Shown here: one piece after another, positions 1-6,702 of the stretch
How positions within the stretch are numbered: the stretch's first letter is position 1
How the letters are laid out: every line of letters starts with the position of its first letter
Assembly (NCBI GenBank): GCA_036406595.1
Contig: DASXAR010000086.1
Span: 1 to 44,428, forward strand
DNA length: 44,428 nucleotides
Direction of reading: 5' to 3'
Source of the DNA: VRUE01 sp036406595
GTDB taxonomy: Bacteria > Actinomycetota > Thermoleophilia > Solirubrobacterales > 70-9
Notes under the pieces: generated by a model
The model's database searches: none
What the model was told of the DNA's origin: nothing
Seen by the model: only the letters and a program-made list of their open reading frames with translations
Program-made: the position numbers and the translations under genes

Positions 1-219
1 CGAGTAGGGCAGCTCCAGGTAGTAGAGCTCGGCCGACTTTGCGAGCCGGTCGAGGTGGTCCTTGTGGCGGAAGATCGCCGGCCCGCGCTCGGTCTCGTAG
101 CAGCGGATACCCTCGAAGACGCCCGTCCCGTAGTGCAGCCCGTGGCTGAGGACGTGGACTTTCGCGTCCTCCCAGGGAACGAACTCGCCGTTATGCCAAA
201 TCAAATCCGCCTGGTCCAT
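1..219 (-). CDS. ilvE: Branched-chain amino acid aminotransferase, 5' part only
   Basis: Reading the minus strand from the ATG at 219-217 gives 73 codons open to the window edge. The product starts MDQADLIWHNGEFVPW and continues through LSHGLHYGTGVFEGIR, the signature of fold-type IV PLP aminotransferases of the IlvE family. IlvE transaminates 2-keto-acids of valine, leucine and isoleucine with glutamate. The catalytic lysine lies beyond the window. No convincing Shine-Dalgarno precedes the ATG. The gene is the last visible member of the minus-strand branched-chain series after leuB. It is divergent from the repeat-protein gene at 260, with only 40 bases between the two starts. The family call is firm; the remaining length is unknown. 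Confidence 0.9.
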   Translation of the reverse strand, partial: MDQADLIWHNGEFVPWEDAKVHVLSHGLHYGTGVFEGIRCYETERGPAIFRHKDHLDRLAKSAELYYLELPYS

Positions 220-259
220 GTTGGGGGAGAAGTATGCCCGATACCGAGAGGAGAACGAG

Positions 260-1078
260 GTGATTTCCCTGATCCGCAAGAAGCTCACCTGCTCGAACGC
301 GATCGCCGGCCTGGCGCTCTTCGTCGCCCTGGGCGGCGTCGCCGTCGCCGCCAACCTGCCCAAGAACAGCGTCGGCCCCAAGCAGTTGAAGAACGGCGCC
401 GTGACCGCCAAGAAACTGCGAAGGGAAGCGGTGGGCAACCGCAAGCTGGCGCCGGGGGCGGTCTCCGCCGCCAAACTCGCCGGCGGCGCGGTGACCGCGA
501 GCAAGCTCGCCAACGGCGCCGTCCACAGCGGGGCGCTGGCCAACGGCGCGGTGATCAACTCGAAGATCGCCAACGGCGTCGTCGGCACCAACAAACTCGG
601 CAACGAAGTGGTGACGACCTCGAAACTCGCGAAGGAAGACGTCACCACCGACAAGATCAAGAACGGCGCGGTGACCGGAGCCAAGCTCGGAACGGACGTC
701 GGGCCCTTCGCCGGCTCGAACCTCCACTCCGGGCAGACCCTGCGAGGCCAGTTCGCGGTCGGCGGCGCCAGCGGCGCCCCGATCTGGACGGCGCAGTCCT
801 TCGCCTTCCCGCTGGCCGAGGCGCCCAAAGCCGAAGTGATCGACCCGGCCACGGCGACGACGTCCAACTGCCCCGGCATCACCGGCGCCAGCGGCCAGAA
901 CCCGGGGGCGGCCGGCGGCTTCCTCTGCCTCTACGTGACCAGCAAGGCGAATGTCGCCGTCGGCGGCGTGACCGTGCCCGGCGTCGCTCTGACCAGGCTC
1001 GGCTTCGCGATCGAAGGCAACGCCGAAGCTGGCGGCCCCTTCACCGCCTCCGGGCAGTGGGCGGTGACCGCGCCGTGA
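260..1078 (+). CDS. Secreted decapeptide-repeat protein, Thermoleophilia type
   Basis: A 272-residue protein of unknown function. The GTG at 260 is preferred because GAGAGGAG lies at 246-253 with a 6-base spacer; an in-frame ATG at 218 lacks such a site. Residues 1-31 form a signal or anchor segment: a basic start (IRKKLT), then a hydrophobic LALFVALGGVAVA. Residues 35-144 are eleven back-to-back 10-residue repeats with consensus NGAVTxxKLA, which suggests a beta-solenoid or coiled rod. The C-terminal 120 residues are non-repetitive and look like a beta-sandwich. I recall many paralogues with the same N-terminus in Solirubrobacterales, so this supports the taxon. It probably sits outside the cell membrane. 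It converges on leuB, 20 bases away. Confidence 0.8.
   Translation: MISLIRKKLTCSNAIAGLALFVALGGVAVAANLPKNSVGPKQLKNGAVTAKKLRREAVGNRKLAPGAVSAAKLAGGAVTASKLANGAVHSGALANGAVINSKIANGVVGTNKLGNEVVTTSKLAKEDVTTDKIKNGAVTGAKLGTDVGPFAGSNLHSGQTLRGQFAVGGASGAPIWTAQSFAFPLAEAPKAEVIDPATATTSNCPGITGASGQNPGAAGGFLCLYVTSKANVAVGGVTVPGVALTRLGFAIEGNAEAGGPFTASGQWAVTAP
362..691 (+). repeat. Eleven coding 30-bp repeats (decapeptide array)
   Basis: The array codes for eleven consecutive 10-residue units in register, from KNSVGPKQLK through NGAVTGAKLG. Valine at the fourth position is nearly invariant, Leu/Ile occupies the ninth, and Lys is common at the eighth. DNA identity between units is moderate, so the repeats are kept at protein level rather than being recent DNA duplications. 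Confidence 0.85.
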
Positions 1079-1098
1079 TCAGGCGTAAATAGGACGGC

Positions 1099-2172
1099 TC
1101 AAACGAGCTCGGCGAGGACCGCCTCGGTCACCTCGGCCGTCCCGACCGCGGTCTCCCCCTCGCCCGCCAGGTCCGGGGTGCGGAGGCCGCGGTCGAGGAC
1201 CGCGTCCACCGCGGACTCGATCCGCGACGCCTCATCCGCCTGGCCGAGGCCGTGGCGCAGCATCATCGCCGCCGAGAGGAAGGTGGCAAGCGGGTTGGCG
1301 ATGCCCTGGCCAGCGATGTCTGGAGCGGAGCCGTGAACCGGCTCGAAGAGGCCGGGAGAGCCATCGGCGCCGAGGCTGGCGGAGGGGAGCATCCCGAGCG
1401 AGCCGGTGAGCATCGCCGACTCGTCGCTGAGGATGTCGCCGAAGAGGTTCTCGGTGACGATCACGTCGAAGTCGGCCGGGCGGGAGACGAGCTGCATCGC
1501 GGCGTTGTCGACCAGCAGGTGGTCGAGCGACACGTCGGGGTAGTCGCCCGCCATCCCGCTGACCACCTCCCGCCACAGCCGCGAGGTCTCGAGCACATTC
1601 GCCTTGTCCACCGATGTGACGCGGGGTGAGTTGCCACCTAGCTCGGCGCGCCGCCGCGCCGCCTCGAATGCCGCGCGGGCGATTCGCTCGATCTCTGCCG
1701 CGGAGTACTCGCAGGTGTCGTGGGCGGAATCGCCGTCCCGGCCCGAGTCGCCGAAGTAGATGCCCCCGGTCAGCTCGCGCACGACGAGCAGATCGGTGCC
1801 CGCGATCCGCTCTTCGCGCAGCGGGCTGGAATGGACCAGTGCCGGGCTGGGCCGGACCGGGCGGAGGTTTGCGTAGAGCCCCATTCCCTTGCGGAGGCCG
1901 AGCAGCCCCTGCTCGGGGCGCGGCGCGTCCGGGTCGGTCGTGTCCCATTTCGGACCCCCGACGGCGCCGAGGAGGACCGCGTCGGCATGCCGGCAGGCGG
2001 TGAGCACCTCCTCGGTGAGGGCGACGCCGGCGGCGTCGATCGAGCAGCCCCCCATCAGGTGCTCCTCGAACTCGAATTCTCCGAGCGCCTCGAGAACGCG
2101 TCGAGCCGCGACGACTATCTCCGGACCGATCCCGTCGCCGGGCAGCAGGGCTATTCGCGGGGCCCCCGACAT
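1099..2172 (-). CDS. leuB: 3-isopropylmalate dehydrogenase
   Basis: A 357-residue cytoplasmic enzyme that oxidatively decarboxylates 3-isopropylmalate to 2-oxoisocaproate with NAD+, the third leucine-specific step. It shows LLPGDGIGPEIV at the N-terminus, the arginines around RKGMGLYANLRP, the catalytic Tyr139 in TGGIYFGDSG, Lys190 in SVDKANVLETS, and Asp222, Asp246 and Asp250 for substrate and metal (ENLFGDILSDE). Length is normal for the family. It starts with ATG at 2172, and upstream there is only a weak purine stretch, so translation may depend on coupling to the gene before it. It lies 49 bases downstream of the methyltransferase gene in the leuC-leuD-MT-leuB run. Confidence 0.97.
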   Translation of the reverse strand: MSGAPRIALLPGDGIGPEIVVAARRVLEALGEFEFEEHLMGGCSIDAAGVALTEEVLTACRHADAVLLGAVGGPKWDTTDPDAPRPEQGLLGLRKGMGLYANLRPVRPSPALVHSSPLREERIAGTDLLVVRELTGGIYFGDSGRDGDSAHDTCEYSAAEIERIARAAFEAARRRAELGGNSPRVTSVDKANVLETSRLWREVVSGMAGDYPDVSLDHLLVDNAAMQLVSRPADFDVIVTENLFGDILSDESAMLTGSLGMLPSASLGADGSPGLFEPVHGSAPDIAGQGIANPLATFLSAAMMLRHGLGQADEASRIESAVDAVLDRGLRTPDLAGEGETAVGTAEVTEAVLAELV

Positions 2173-2187
2173 CGAAGACGCAACTCT

Positions 2188-2239
2188 AGACGTGCCGTTG
2201 ATCGACCGTCACCGGCGGTGGCTAACCACCGGCACGTCT
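2188..2239 (-). other. Nested stem-loops between the methyltransferase gene and leuB
   Basis: AGACGTGCCG at 2188-2197 and CGGCACGTCT at 2230-2239 are perfect 10-bp inverted arms. Inside them, CGGTGG (2216-2221) and CCACCG (2226-2231) form a tight hairpin with a 4-base loop that contains part of the methyltransferase stop codon. The two structures share base 2230-2231, so they may compete. There is no following T-tract, which argues against an intrinsic terminator. Plausible roles are mRNA processing or stability control inside the operon. Confidence 0.5.
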
Positions 2240-3001
2240 GGCCTCGATGTTGAGGCGGACGTAGTTGAGCGTCAACGGCCTCTCCTCGAGCTCGAGGACC
2301 GCCTCGGCGAAGGGACGCTTCAGGTCGTCGGGGAGCTGGGCCAGGATCGGCCCCAGGGTCACCGTCGAGATGAACTCGAGCGGCCGCTTCGGCGTGACCG
2401 GCTTCGGCTGCAGCCAGCAGCGGACATCGTCGAACCCGGCCCTTTGGAGCCGCGCCTCGGTCTCCTCCGGCGTCGCGAAGTTCCAGAGACCCTTCGCCTC
2501 GGTCAGGTGGCCTGAGAACTCCTGCCGCGCCCCCACCTCCGCAATCACCCGCGTGTGCTCGGCCACGTTCCCGTGCCCTCCACACTGCGCGACGAGCAGC
2601 CCTCCCGGCCTCAGCGCTTTGCGGAGGCGCTGGAAGAGCCTTTGGTGGTCGGGGATCCAGTGGAACGTCGCCGTCGAGAAGACCAGGTCGACCTGCTCCC
2701 CGAGCTCGAGCTCGCCAAGATCGGCGACCCTGTAGGAGACGCGGGCGCCGAGCCGCGTCCGTGCCCTCTCGATCATCGACTTCGAGGCGTCGACCGCGAG
2801 CAGCCGCCCCTCGGGCAGCCGATCGAGAAGCTCGGCAGTGACCCTTCCGGAGCCGCAGCCGGCGTCGATCACCGACTCGTCGCCGCGCAGCTCGAGGCGC
2901 TCCAGCACCTCGATCCCCCATTCGAACTGCGGGTCCGAGACCTCGTCGTAGGTCTCGGCGTCCCAGTCGATCGGGCCGCGGTTCATCGCCCGGTCGCTCA
3001 A
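2222..3001 (-). CDS. Class I SAM-dependent methyltransferase (trans-aconitate methyltransferase-like)
   Basis: A 259-residue Rossmann methyltransferase. Motif I is VIDAGCGSGRVTAELL (about residues 40-55), followed by the acidic LLAVDASKSMIERA and later DLVFSTATFHWIPD, which is characteristic of trans-aconitate 2-methyltransferase and related small-acid methyltransferases. The acceptor cannot be read from sequence. The upstream start is a TTG whose last two bases overlap the leuD stop (TTGA); an ATG five codons in (2986) is an alternative. Neither has a clear ribosome binding site, so translational coupling to leuD is likely. Its position between leuD and leuB makes a role linked to isopropylmalate or related carboxylic acids worth considering, but that is inference. 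Confidence 0.85.
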   Translation of the reverse strand: MSDRAMNRGPIDWDAETYDEVSDPQFEWGIEVLERLELRGDESVIDAGCGSGRVTAELLDRLPEGRLLAVDASKSMIERARTRLGARVSYRVADLGELELGEQVDLVFSTATFHWIPDHQRLFQRLRKALRPGGLLVAQCGGHGNVAEHTRVIAEVGARQEFSGHLTEAKGLWNFATPEETEARLQRAGFDDVRCWLQPKPVTPKRPLEFISTVTLGPILAQLPDDLKRPFAEAVLELEERPLTLNYVRLNIEARRAGG

Positions 3002-3561
3002 AGCGCCGTCGTCACCGGCCCTTTGTCGGCGCGACCGGCCTGCTCGAAGGAGTCGATCGCGGCGGCGCTCTCGAGCGTGATGCCGATCTCGTCGAGGCCG
3101 TTCAGCAGCCGGTGCTTGACGTCGGGCTCGACCGCGAACTCGAAGACGCCGGCGGAGCAGGTCACGGTCTCGTCGTCGACGTCGATCCGCGCCTCGCCGG
3201 CCGCGGCGACCGCGCGGCAGTGCTCCTCGTCGAGGATCGCCGGCAGGAGTCCGATCTTGGTGCAGTTCGAGTAGAAGATGTCGGCGAATGAGGGCGCGAT
3301 GATCGCCTCGAATCCGAAGTCCTCAAGCGCCCACGGAGCGTGCTCGCGGGAGGAGCCGCAGCCGAAGTTTCGGCCCGCGACCAGGATCGGGTTCGGGTCG
3401 AGCGAGATCTCGCCGGAGCGGATCCAGTCGTAGAAGAGGAACTCGCCGAAGCCGGTCCGCTCGACCCGCTTCAGGAACTGCTTGGGGATTATCTGGTCGG
3501 TGTCCACGTCGGCGCGGTCCAGCACCGACACCCTGCCCTCGATCACGTCGATCGGCCTCAT
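2998..3561 (-). CDS. leuD: 3-isopropylmalate dehydratase small subunit
   Basis: A 187-residue swivel domain of the aconitase-like isomerase that converts 2-isopropylmalate to 3-isopropylmalate together with LeuC. Recognisable segments are DRADVDTDQIIPKQFL and AGRNFGCGSSREHAPWAL, the small-subunit substrate-binding motif. The start is the ATG at 3561, one base after the leuC stop (TGA-G-ATG), with GGAG a few bases upstream inside leuC. An in-frame upstream extension of 29 codons reads through leuC coding sequence and is not used. Co-translated with leuC. Confidence 0.96.
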   Translation of the reverse strand: MRPIDVIEGRVSVLDRADVDTDQIIPKQFLKRVERTGFGEFLFYDWIRSGEISLDPNPILVAGRNFGCGSSREHAPWALEDFGFEAIIAPSFADIFYSNCTKIGLLPAILDEEHCRAVAAAGEARIDVDDETVTCSAGVFEFAVEPDVKHRLLNGLDEIGITLESAAAIDSFEQAGRADKGPVTTAL

Positions 3562-3562
3562 C

Positions 3563-4945
3563 TCAGCTCCATTCCCTGATGTCGACGAAGTGCCCCTCGA
3601 TCGCCGCCGCGGCCGCCATCCTGGGGCTGACCAGGTGGGTTCGCCCACCCTTGCCCTGCCGGCCCTCGAAGTTGCGGTTCGAGGTCGAGGCGCAGCGCTC
3701 GCCCTCGGCGAGGGTGTCGGGGTTCATCCCGAGGCACATCGAGCAGCCCGCCTCGCGCCACTCGAAGCCGGCCCCGCGGAAGACGTCGTGCAGCCCCTCA
3801 GCTTCGGCCGCCGCCTTCACCTGTTGGGAGCCGGGCACGACCATCGCCCGCACCGAGCCGGCGACCTGTCGCCCCTCGACGACCGCCGCCGCCTCGCGCA
3901 GGTCCTCCACGCGCGAGTTCGTGCAGGAGCCGATGAAGACCCGGTCGAGGTTGACCGAGGTCATCGGGGTACCGGGCTCGAGCGCCATGTAGCTGAGGGC
4001 GCGCTCGGCCACCTCGCGGTCCGCCGGCGAGTCCATCTTGCCCGGGTCCGGCACCGCGTCGGTCACCTCGACGACCATGCCGGGGGTCGTCCCCCAGGTG
4101 ACCATCGGGGAGATGGTGGAGGCGTCGATCTCGACCTCGGTGTCGAAGGTCGCGCCCTCCTCGGTCGGCAACTCGCGCCAGCGCTCGCGGGCCGCCTCGA
4201 AGTCGGACGGCGCCGCGGCGCGACCCTGCACCCACTCGAAGGTGATCTCGTCGGGGGCGATCATCCCGGCGCGCCCGCCGCCCTCGATCGTCATGTTGCA
4301 GACGGTCATTCGCCCGGGCATCGATAGCGACTCGATTGCGGAGCCGGCGTACTCGACCGCGTGTCCGACCATCCCGCCGGTGCCGAGCCGCCCGATCGTG
4401 GCGAGGATCAGGTCCTTCGGCGTCACCCCCTGCCCCAGCTCGCCGTCGTAGAGGATGCGCATCGTCTTCGGGCGCTTCTGCACCAGGCACTGGGTTGCGA
4501 GCACGTGCTCGACCTCGGAGGTGCCGATGCCGAAGGCGAGCGCGCCGAAGGCGCCGTGGGTGGAGGTGTGGCTGTCGCCGCAGACGATCGTCATCCCGGG
4601 CTGGGTGACGCCCAGCTCAGGACCGATCACATGGACGATTCCCTGCCGGTCCGAGCCGAGCGAATAGATCGGGATGTCGAACTCGTCGCAGTTTCGCTCC
4701 AGCGTCTCGACCTGGACCCGGGAGAGCTCATCGGCGATCAGCCGCGCAGCCTTGGTCCCGTCGGTCGGCACGTTGTGGTCGGCGGTGGCGAGCGTCTTGT
4801 CGGGGCGGCGGACGGGGCGGCCGGCCATCCGAAGGCCGTCGAAGGCCTGCGGCGAGGTCACCTCATGCACGAGGTGGAGGTCGATGTAGATCAACCCGTC
4901 GGAGACCTCATGGGCCTCCCAGATCTTGTCGAACAGCGTTTTCAC
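3563..4945 (-). CDS. leuC: 3-isopropylmalate dehydratase large subunit
   Basis: A 460-residue aconitase-superfamily subunit carrying the [4Fe-4S] cluster. Ligands are Cys341 (FIGSCTNSR) and Cys401 and Cys404 (GCSMCLGMNPD); active-site motifs DHNVPT and CGDSHTSTHGAFG are present. The GTG at 4945 is preferred because AGGAGG lies at 4959-4954, exactly 8 bases upstream. A GTG three codons further up (4954) overlaps that ribosome binding site and is unlikely. Partner of LeuD. It is separated from the XRE-cupin gene by about 107 bases that contain a short palindrome and a possible small ORF. Confidence 0.96.
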   Translation of the reverse strand: MKTLFDKIWEAHEVSDGLIYIDLHLVHEVTSPQAFDGLRMAGRPVRRPDKTLATADHNVPTDGTKAARLIADELSRVQVETLERNCDEFDIPIYSLGSDRQGIVHVIGPELGVTQPGMTIVCGDSHTSTHGAFGALAFGIGTSEVEHVLATQCLVQKRPKTMRILYDGELGQGVTPKDLILATIGRLGTGGMVGHAVEYAGSAIESLSMPGRMTVCNMTIEGGGRAGMIAPDEITFEWVQGRAAAPSDFEAARERWRELPTEEGATFDTEVEIDASTISPMVTWGTTPGMVVEVTDAVPDPGKMDSPADREVAERALSYMALEPGTPMTSVNLDRVFIGSCTNSRVEDLREAAAVVEGRQVAGSVRAMVVPGSQQVKAAAEAEGLHDVFRGAGFEWREAGCSMCLGMNPDTLAEGERCASTSNRNFEGRQGKGGRTHLVSPRMAAAAAIEGHFVDIREWS

Positions 4946-5012
4946 CAGCGCCACCTCCTCTGCTCTCGCTCAGCCGCACTCATTACCACCGGAATCTTGC
5001 TCCTTCGCTCCC

Positions 5013-5027
5013 GCGTCCCGGGGACGC
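5013..5027. promoter_or_regulatory. 15-bp palindrome upstream of leuC
   Basis: GCGTCCC and GGGACGC flank a single central G, a perfect 7-bp inverted repeat. It lies about 70 bases upstream of the leuC start and 26 bases after the XRE-cupin stop. It could be an operator for the leuCD run or, as RNA, a small GC hairpin at the end of the regulator gene. High GC raises the chance expectation, so this is a weak call. Confidence 0.3.
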
Positions 5028-5052
5028 CTTGACCACGCTCAAGCCCAGCCAT

Positions 5053-5676
5053 TCAACTTCTCCGCAGGCCGGCGGCTATCACGGCGAGGAACCTGGCCTG
5101 GTCCTCGCCTTCGTTCTCGAAATGATGGGGAAGATCGGCATCGAAGGTGACGCTGTCGCCCTCGCGAAGCTCGTGACGGGTCCCGTCTACGACCAGGGCG
5201 AGGACACCGACCAGCACCACCGCGGTCTCGCGGCTGCCCGGCTCGTGGATCGGCGGGTCACCTGGTCCCCCGGTTGCGGCGCCCGGCTCGAGCGCGTGCA
5301 GCGACACGTCGGCCCGCTGGCCTGGGAGCGGCGGCGTCAGCTCCTCGAAGCGATGTCCGCCCCGCTCTGAGCGGCGCCTTTCCCCCGCTCTGCTGACCAC
5401 CACGTGCTCACCCTCGTCGAGGCGGAGCAGCTGTGAAAGCGTCAGGTCGAGGCCGGCGGCGATCTTCGTCGCGACCGCGAGGGTCGGGCTCGTCTCGCCC
5501 CTCTCCACCTGACTCAGCATCGGGGCGCTCACCCCGCTCCGCTCTGCGAGGTCCCGCAGCGAGAGGCCCATCGCCTCGCGCAGGGCGCGAATCCGCGGCC
5601 CAACCCCGGGCTCCCCGTTGGTCATCGCCCGTTCAGCAGTACCGCTCGGTCTCCGTCTCGCCTCGGCGATAGTCAT
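5053..5676 (-). CDS. XRE-family transcriptional regulator with C-terminal cupin
   Basis: A 207-residue regulator. Residues about 27-82 form a Cro/CI-type helix-turn-helix (GLSLRDLAERSGVSAPMLSQ, then VERGETSPTLAVATKIA), and residues about 115-203 form a cupin sensor barrel (ETAVVLVGVLALVVDG, then LREGDSVTFDADLPHHFEN). Proteins of this architecture usually bind a small metabolite in the cupin and repress or activate neighbouring catabolic or biosynthetic genes; the ligand is unknown. The ATG at 5676 has no Shine-Dalgarno, and a GATAAC-like -10 sits about 11 bases upstream, so the message may be leaderless. A perfect palindrome overlaps that region and suggests autoregulation. It reads toward leuC, so leuCD may be in its regulon. 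Confidence 0.9.
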   Translation of the reverse strand: MTIAEARRRPSGTAERAMTNGEPGVGPRIRALREAMGLSLRDLAERSGVSAPMLSQVERGETSPTLAVATKIAAGLDLTLSQLLRLDEGEHVVVSRAGERRRSERGGHRFEELTPPLPGQRADVSLHALEPGAATGGPGDPPIHEPGSRETAVVLVGVLALVVDGTRHELREGDSVTFDADLPHHFENEGEDQARFLAVIAAGLRRS

Positions 5677-5682
5677 TACGTT

Positions 5683-5700
5683 TGTACGTTATCACGTACA
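5683..5700. promoter_or_regulatory. Operator-like palindrome in the XRE-cupin promoter
   Basis: TGTACGT, four bases, ACGTACA: a perfect 7-bp inverted repeat ending 6 bases before the ATG of the regulator. The AT-rich spacer (GATA on the minus strand) coincides with the only plausible -10 element. This is the position expected of an autoregulatory operator, since a bound dimer would block RNA polymerase. Confidence 0.65.
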
Positions 5701-5723
5701 CTTCTATTGCGGGCGCCTGCCCG

Positions 5724-6632
5724 TCAGCCGATGAGCTTGCGGATGTCCGCGGCCAACGCCTCCGGTTCGTCGTAAAGCTGCGACCAGGTGATCCGGGTCA
5801 CGCCGTAGCCGGCAGCGCGCAGGCGCCGGTCTCTGGCGCGGTCTTCGCGGAAGGCAGTGCGGGTGCGGTGTCCCTCCCAACCGTCGAGCTCGACGATCTG
5901 GCGGGAGGCGGGCCAGAGGCAGTCGACCCGGTGCCGGCGACCGCCGAGTTCCAGCCAGGCGTTCAAGTTCGGCCGTGGAAGGCCGTGGCCGTCAAGGAAG
6001 GGAAGGAAGCGCTCCTCGAGGGCGGTGGCGACCCGACCGGGGCTTTCCCCAAGGCGCGCCAAAGCTGCTCGTACGGCCGGGGCACCGCGCCGTCGCGGAT
6101 AGCGCTTCAGAAGTTGAGGCAGCGAAAGGGTGTCGTAGAGCTGGCGGTATTCCGACTCGCGCAGGGCGGTCTCGACCGTCTCCGGCGCTTCCGCCGCCAA
6201 GTCGAAGATCGTGCGCGGCACGGTCGTCACGGGAATCCCGTCGAAGACGGTGACCTCATCGGACGGAAGGACGGAGTGGTGTCGCCGGATCCCCGCACGC
6301 GACCGGCTCTTGCGATCCGTCGTGATGTGAATCGGCCCCGTCCCAGGCCGGATCTCCCAGAGCGCCGCCGCGCTGCGGTGGCTGAGTGCCGCCCCTTCCC
6401 CGCATGAGAGCACTGCGGCCATCCATCGCCCCTCACGGGTCAGCACCCGATGGCCGACGGCGTAGACGCCCGGGTGGAGACGGAGCAGGCTTCCCCTGGC
6501 CAGACGCACTTCGATCGCTCTTTCGCTCACGCTGAGCGGGGCGAGCTGTCGACGCGCGACCACTCCGTGCTGACGCTCGGCCAGCTCTGCGATTCGCGCA
6601 TCCAGCCCACGGTTCTGCTCTGACTCACCCAT
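5724..6632 (-). CDS. AbiEi-like wHTH / DUF559 nuclease-fold protein
   Basis: A 302-residue protein. The first 90 residues resemble the winged-helix AbiEi antitoxin domain (RQHGVVARRQL, then LLRLHPGVYAVG and LSHRSAAALWEI). The last 100 residues resemble DUF559, a Vsr/PD-(D/E)XK nuclease fold: a basic start (RRHRVDCLWP), then QIVELDGWEGH, FREDRARDRRLRAAGY and VTRITW. The D, E and basic residues of the fold are visible. No AbiEii toxin gene is adjacent. The family is common and multicopy in Thermoleophilia; its role (defence, repair or regulation) is not established to my knowledge. The ATG at 6632 lacks a ribosome binding site. It sits between leuA and the XRE-cupin gene, all on the minus strand. 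Confidence 0.8.
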   Translation of the reverse strand: MGESEQNRGLDARIAELAERQHGVVARRQLAPLSVSERAIEVRLARGSLLRLHPGVYAVGHRVLTREGRWMAAVLSCGEGAALSHRSAAALWEIRPGTGPIHITTDRKSRSRAGIRRHHSVLPSDEVTVFDGIPVTTVPRTIFDLAAEAPETVETALRESEYRQLYDTLSLPQLLKRYPRRRGAPAVRAALARLGESPGRVATALEERFLPFLDGHGLPRPNLNAWLELGGRRHRVDCLWPASRQIVELDGWEGHRTRTAFREDRARDRRLRAAGYGVTRITWSQLYDEPEALAADIRKLIG

Positions 6633-6662
6633 ACGGGCGGTAAGAGCAGACGCGTGGTGTTA

Positions 6663-6677
6663 CACCCCCTCGGGGTG
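6663..6677 (-). terminator. GC hairpin downstream of leuA
   Basis: CACCCC and GGGGTG form a perfect 6-bp stem with a 3-base loop, 26 bases after the leuA stop and before the DUF559 gene. On the minus strand the stem is followed by TAACACC rather than a run of T, so it is a weak intrinsic terminator at best; such U-poor hairpins are common in high-GC actinobacteria. Confidence 0.35.
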
Positions 6678-6702
6678 CCAGCAGCCCGTCTCCGGGGGCG
6701 AT

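Noticed and set aside
362..691. Regular 30-bp periodicity that could be taken for a CRISPR array
   Set aside because: There are no spacers; the units are contiguous, divergent at DNA level, and coding in one frame.
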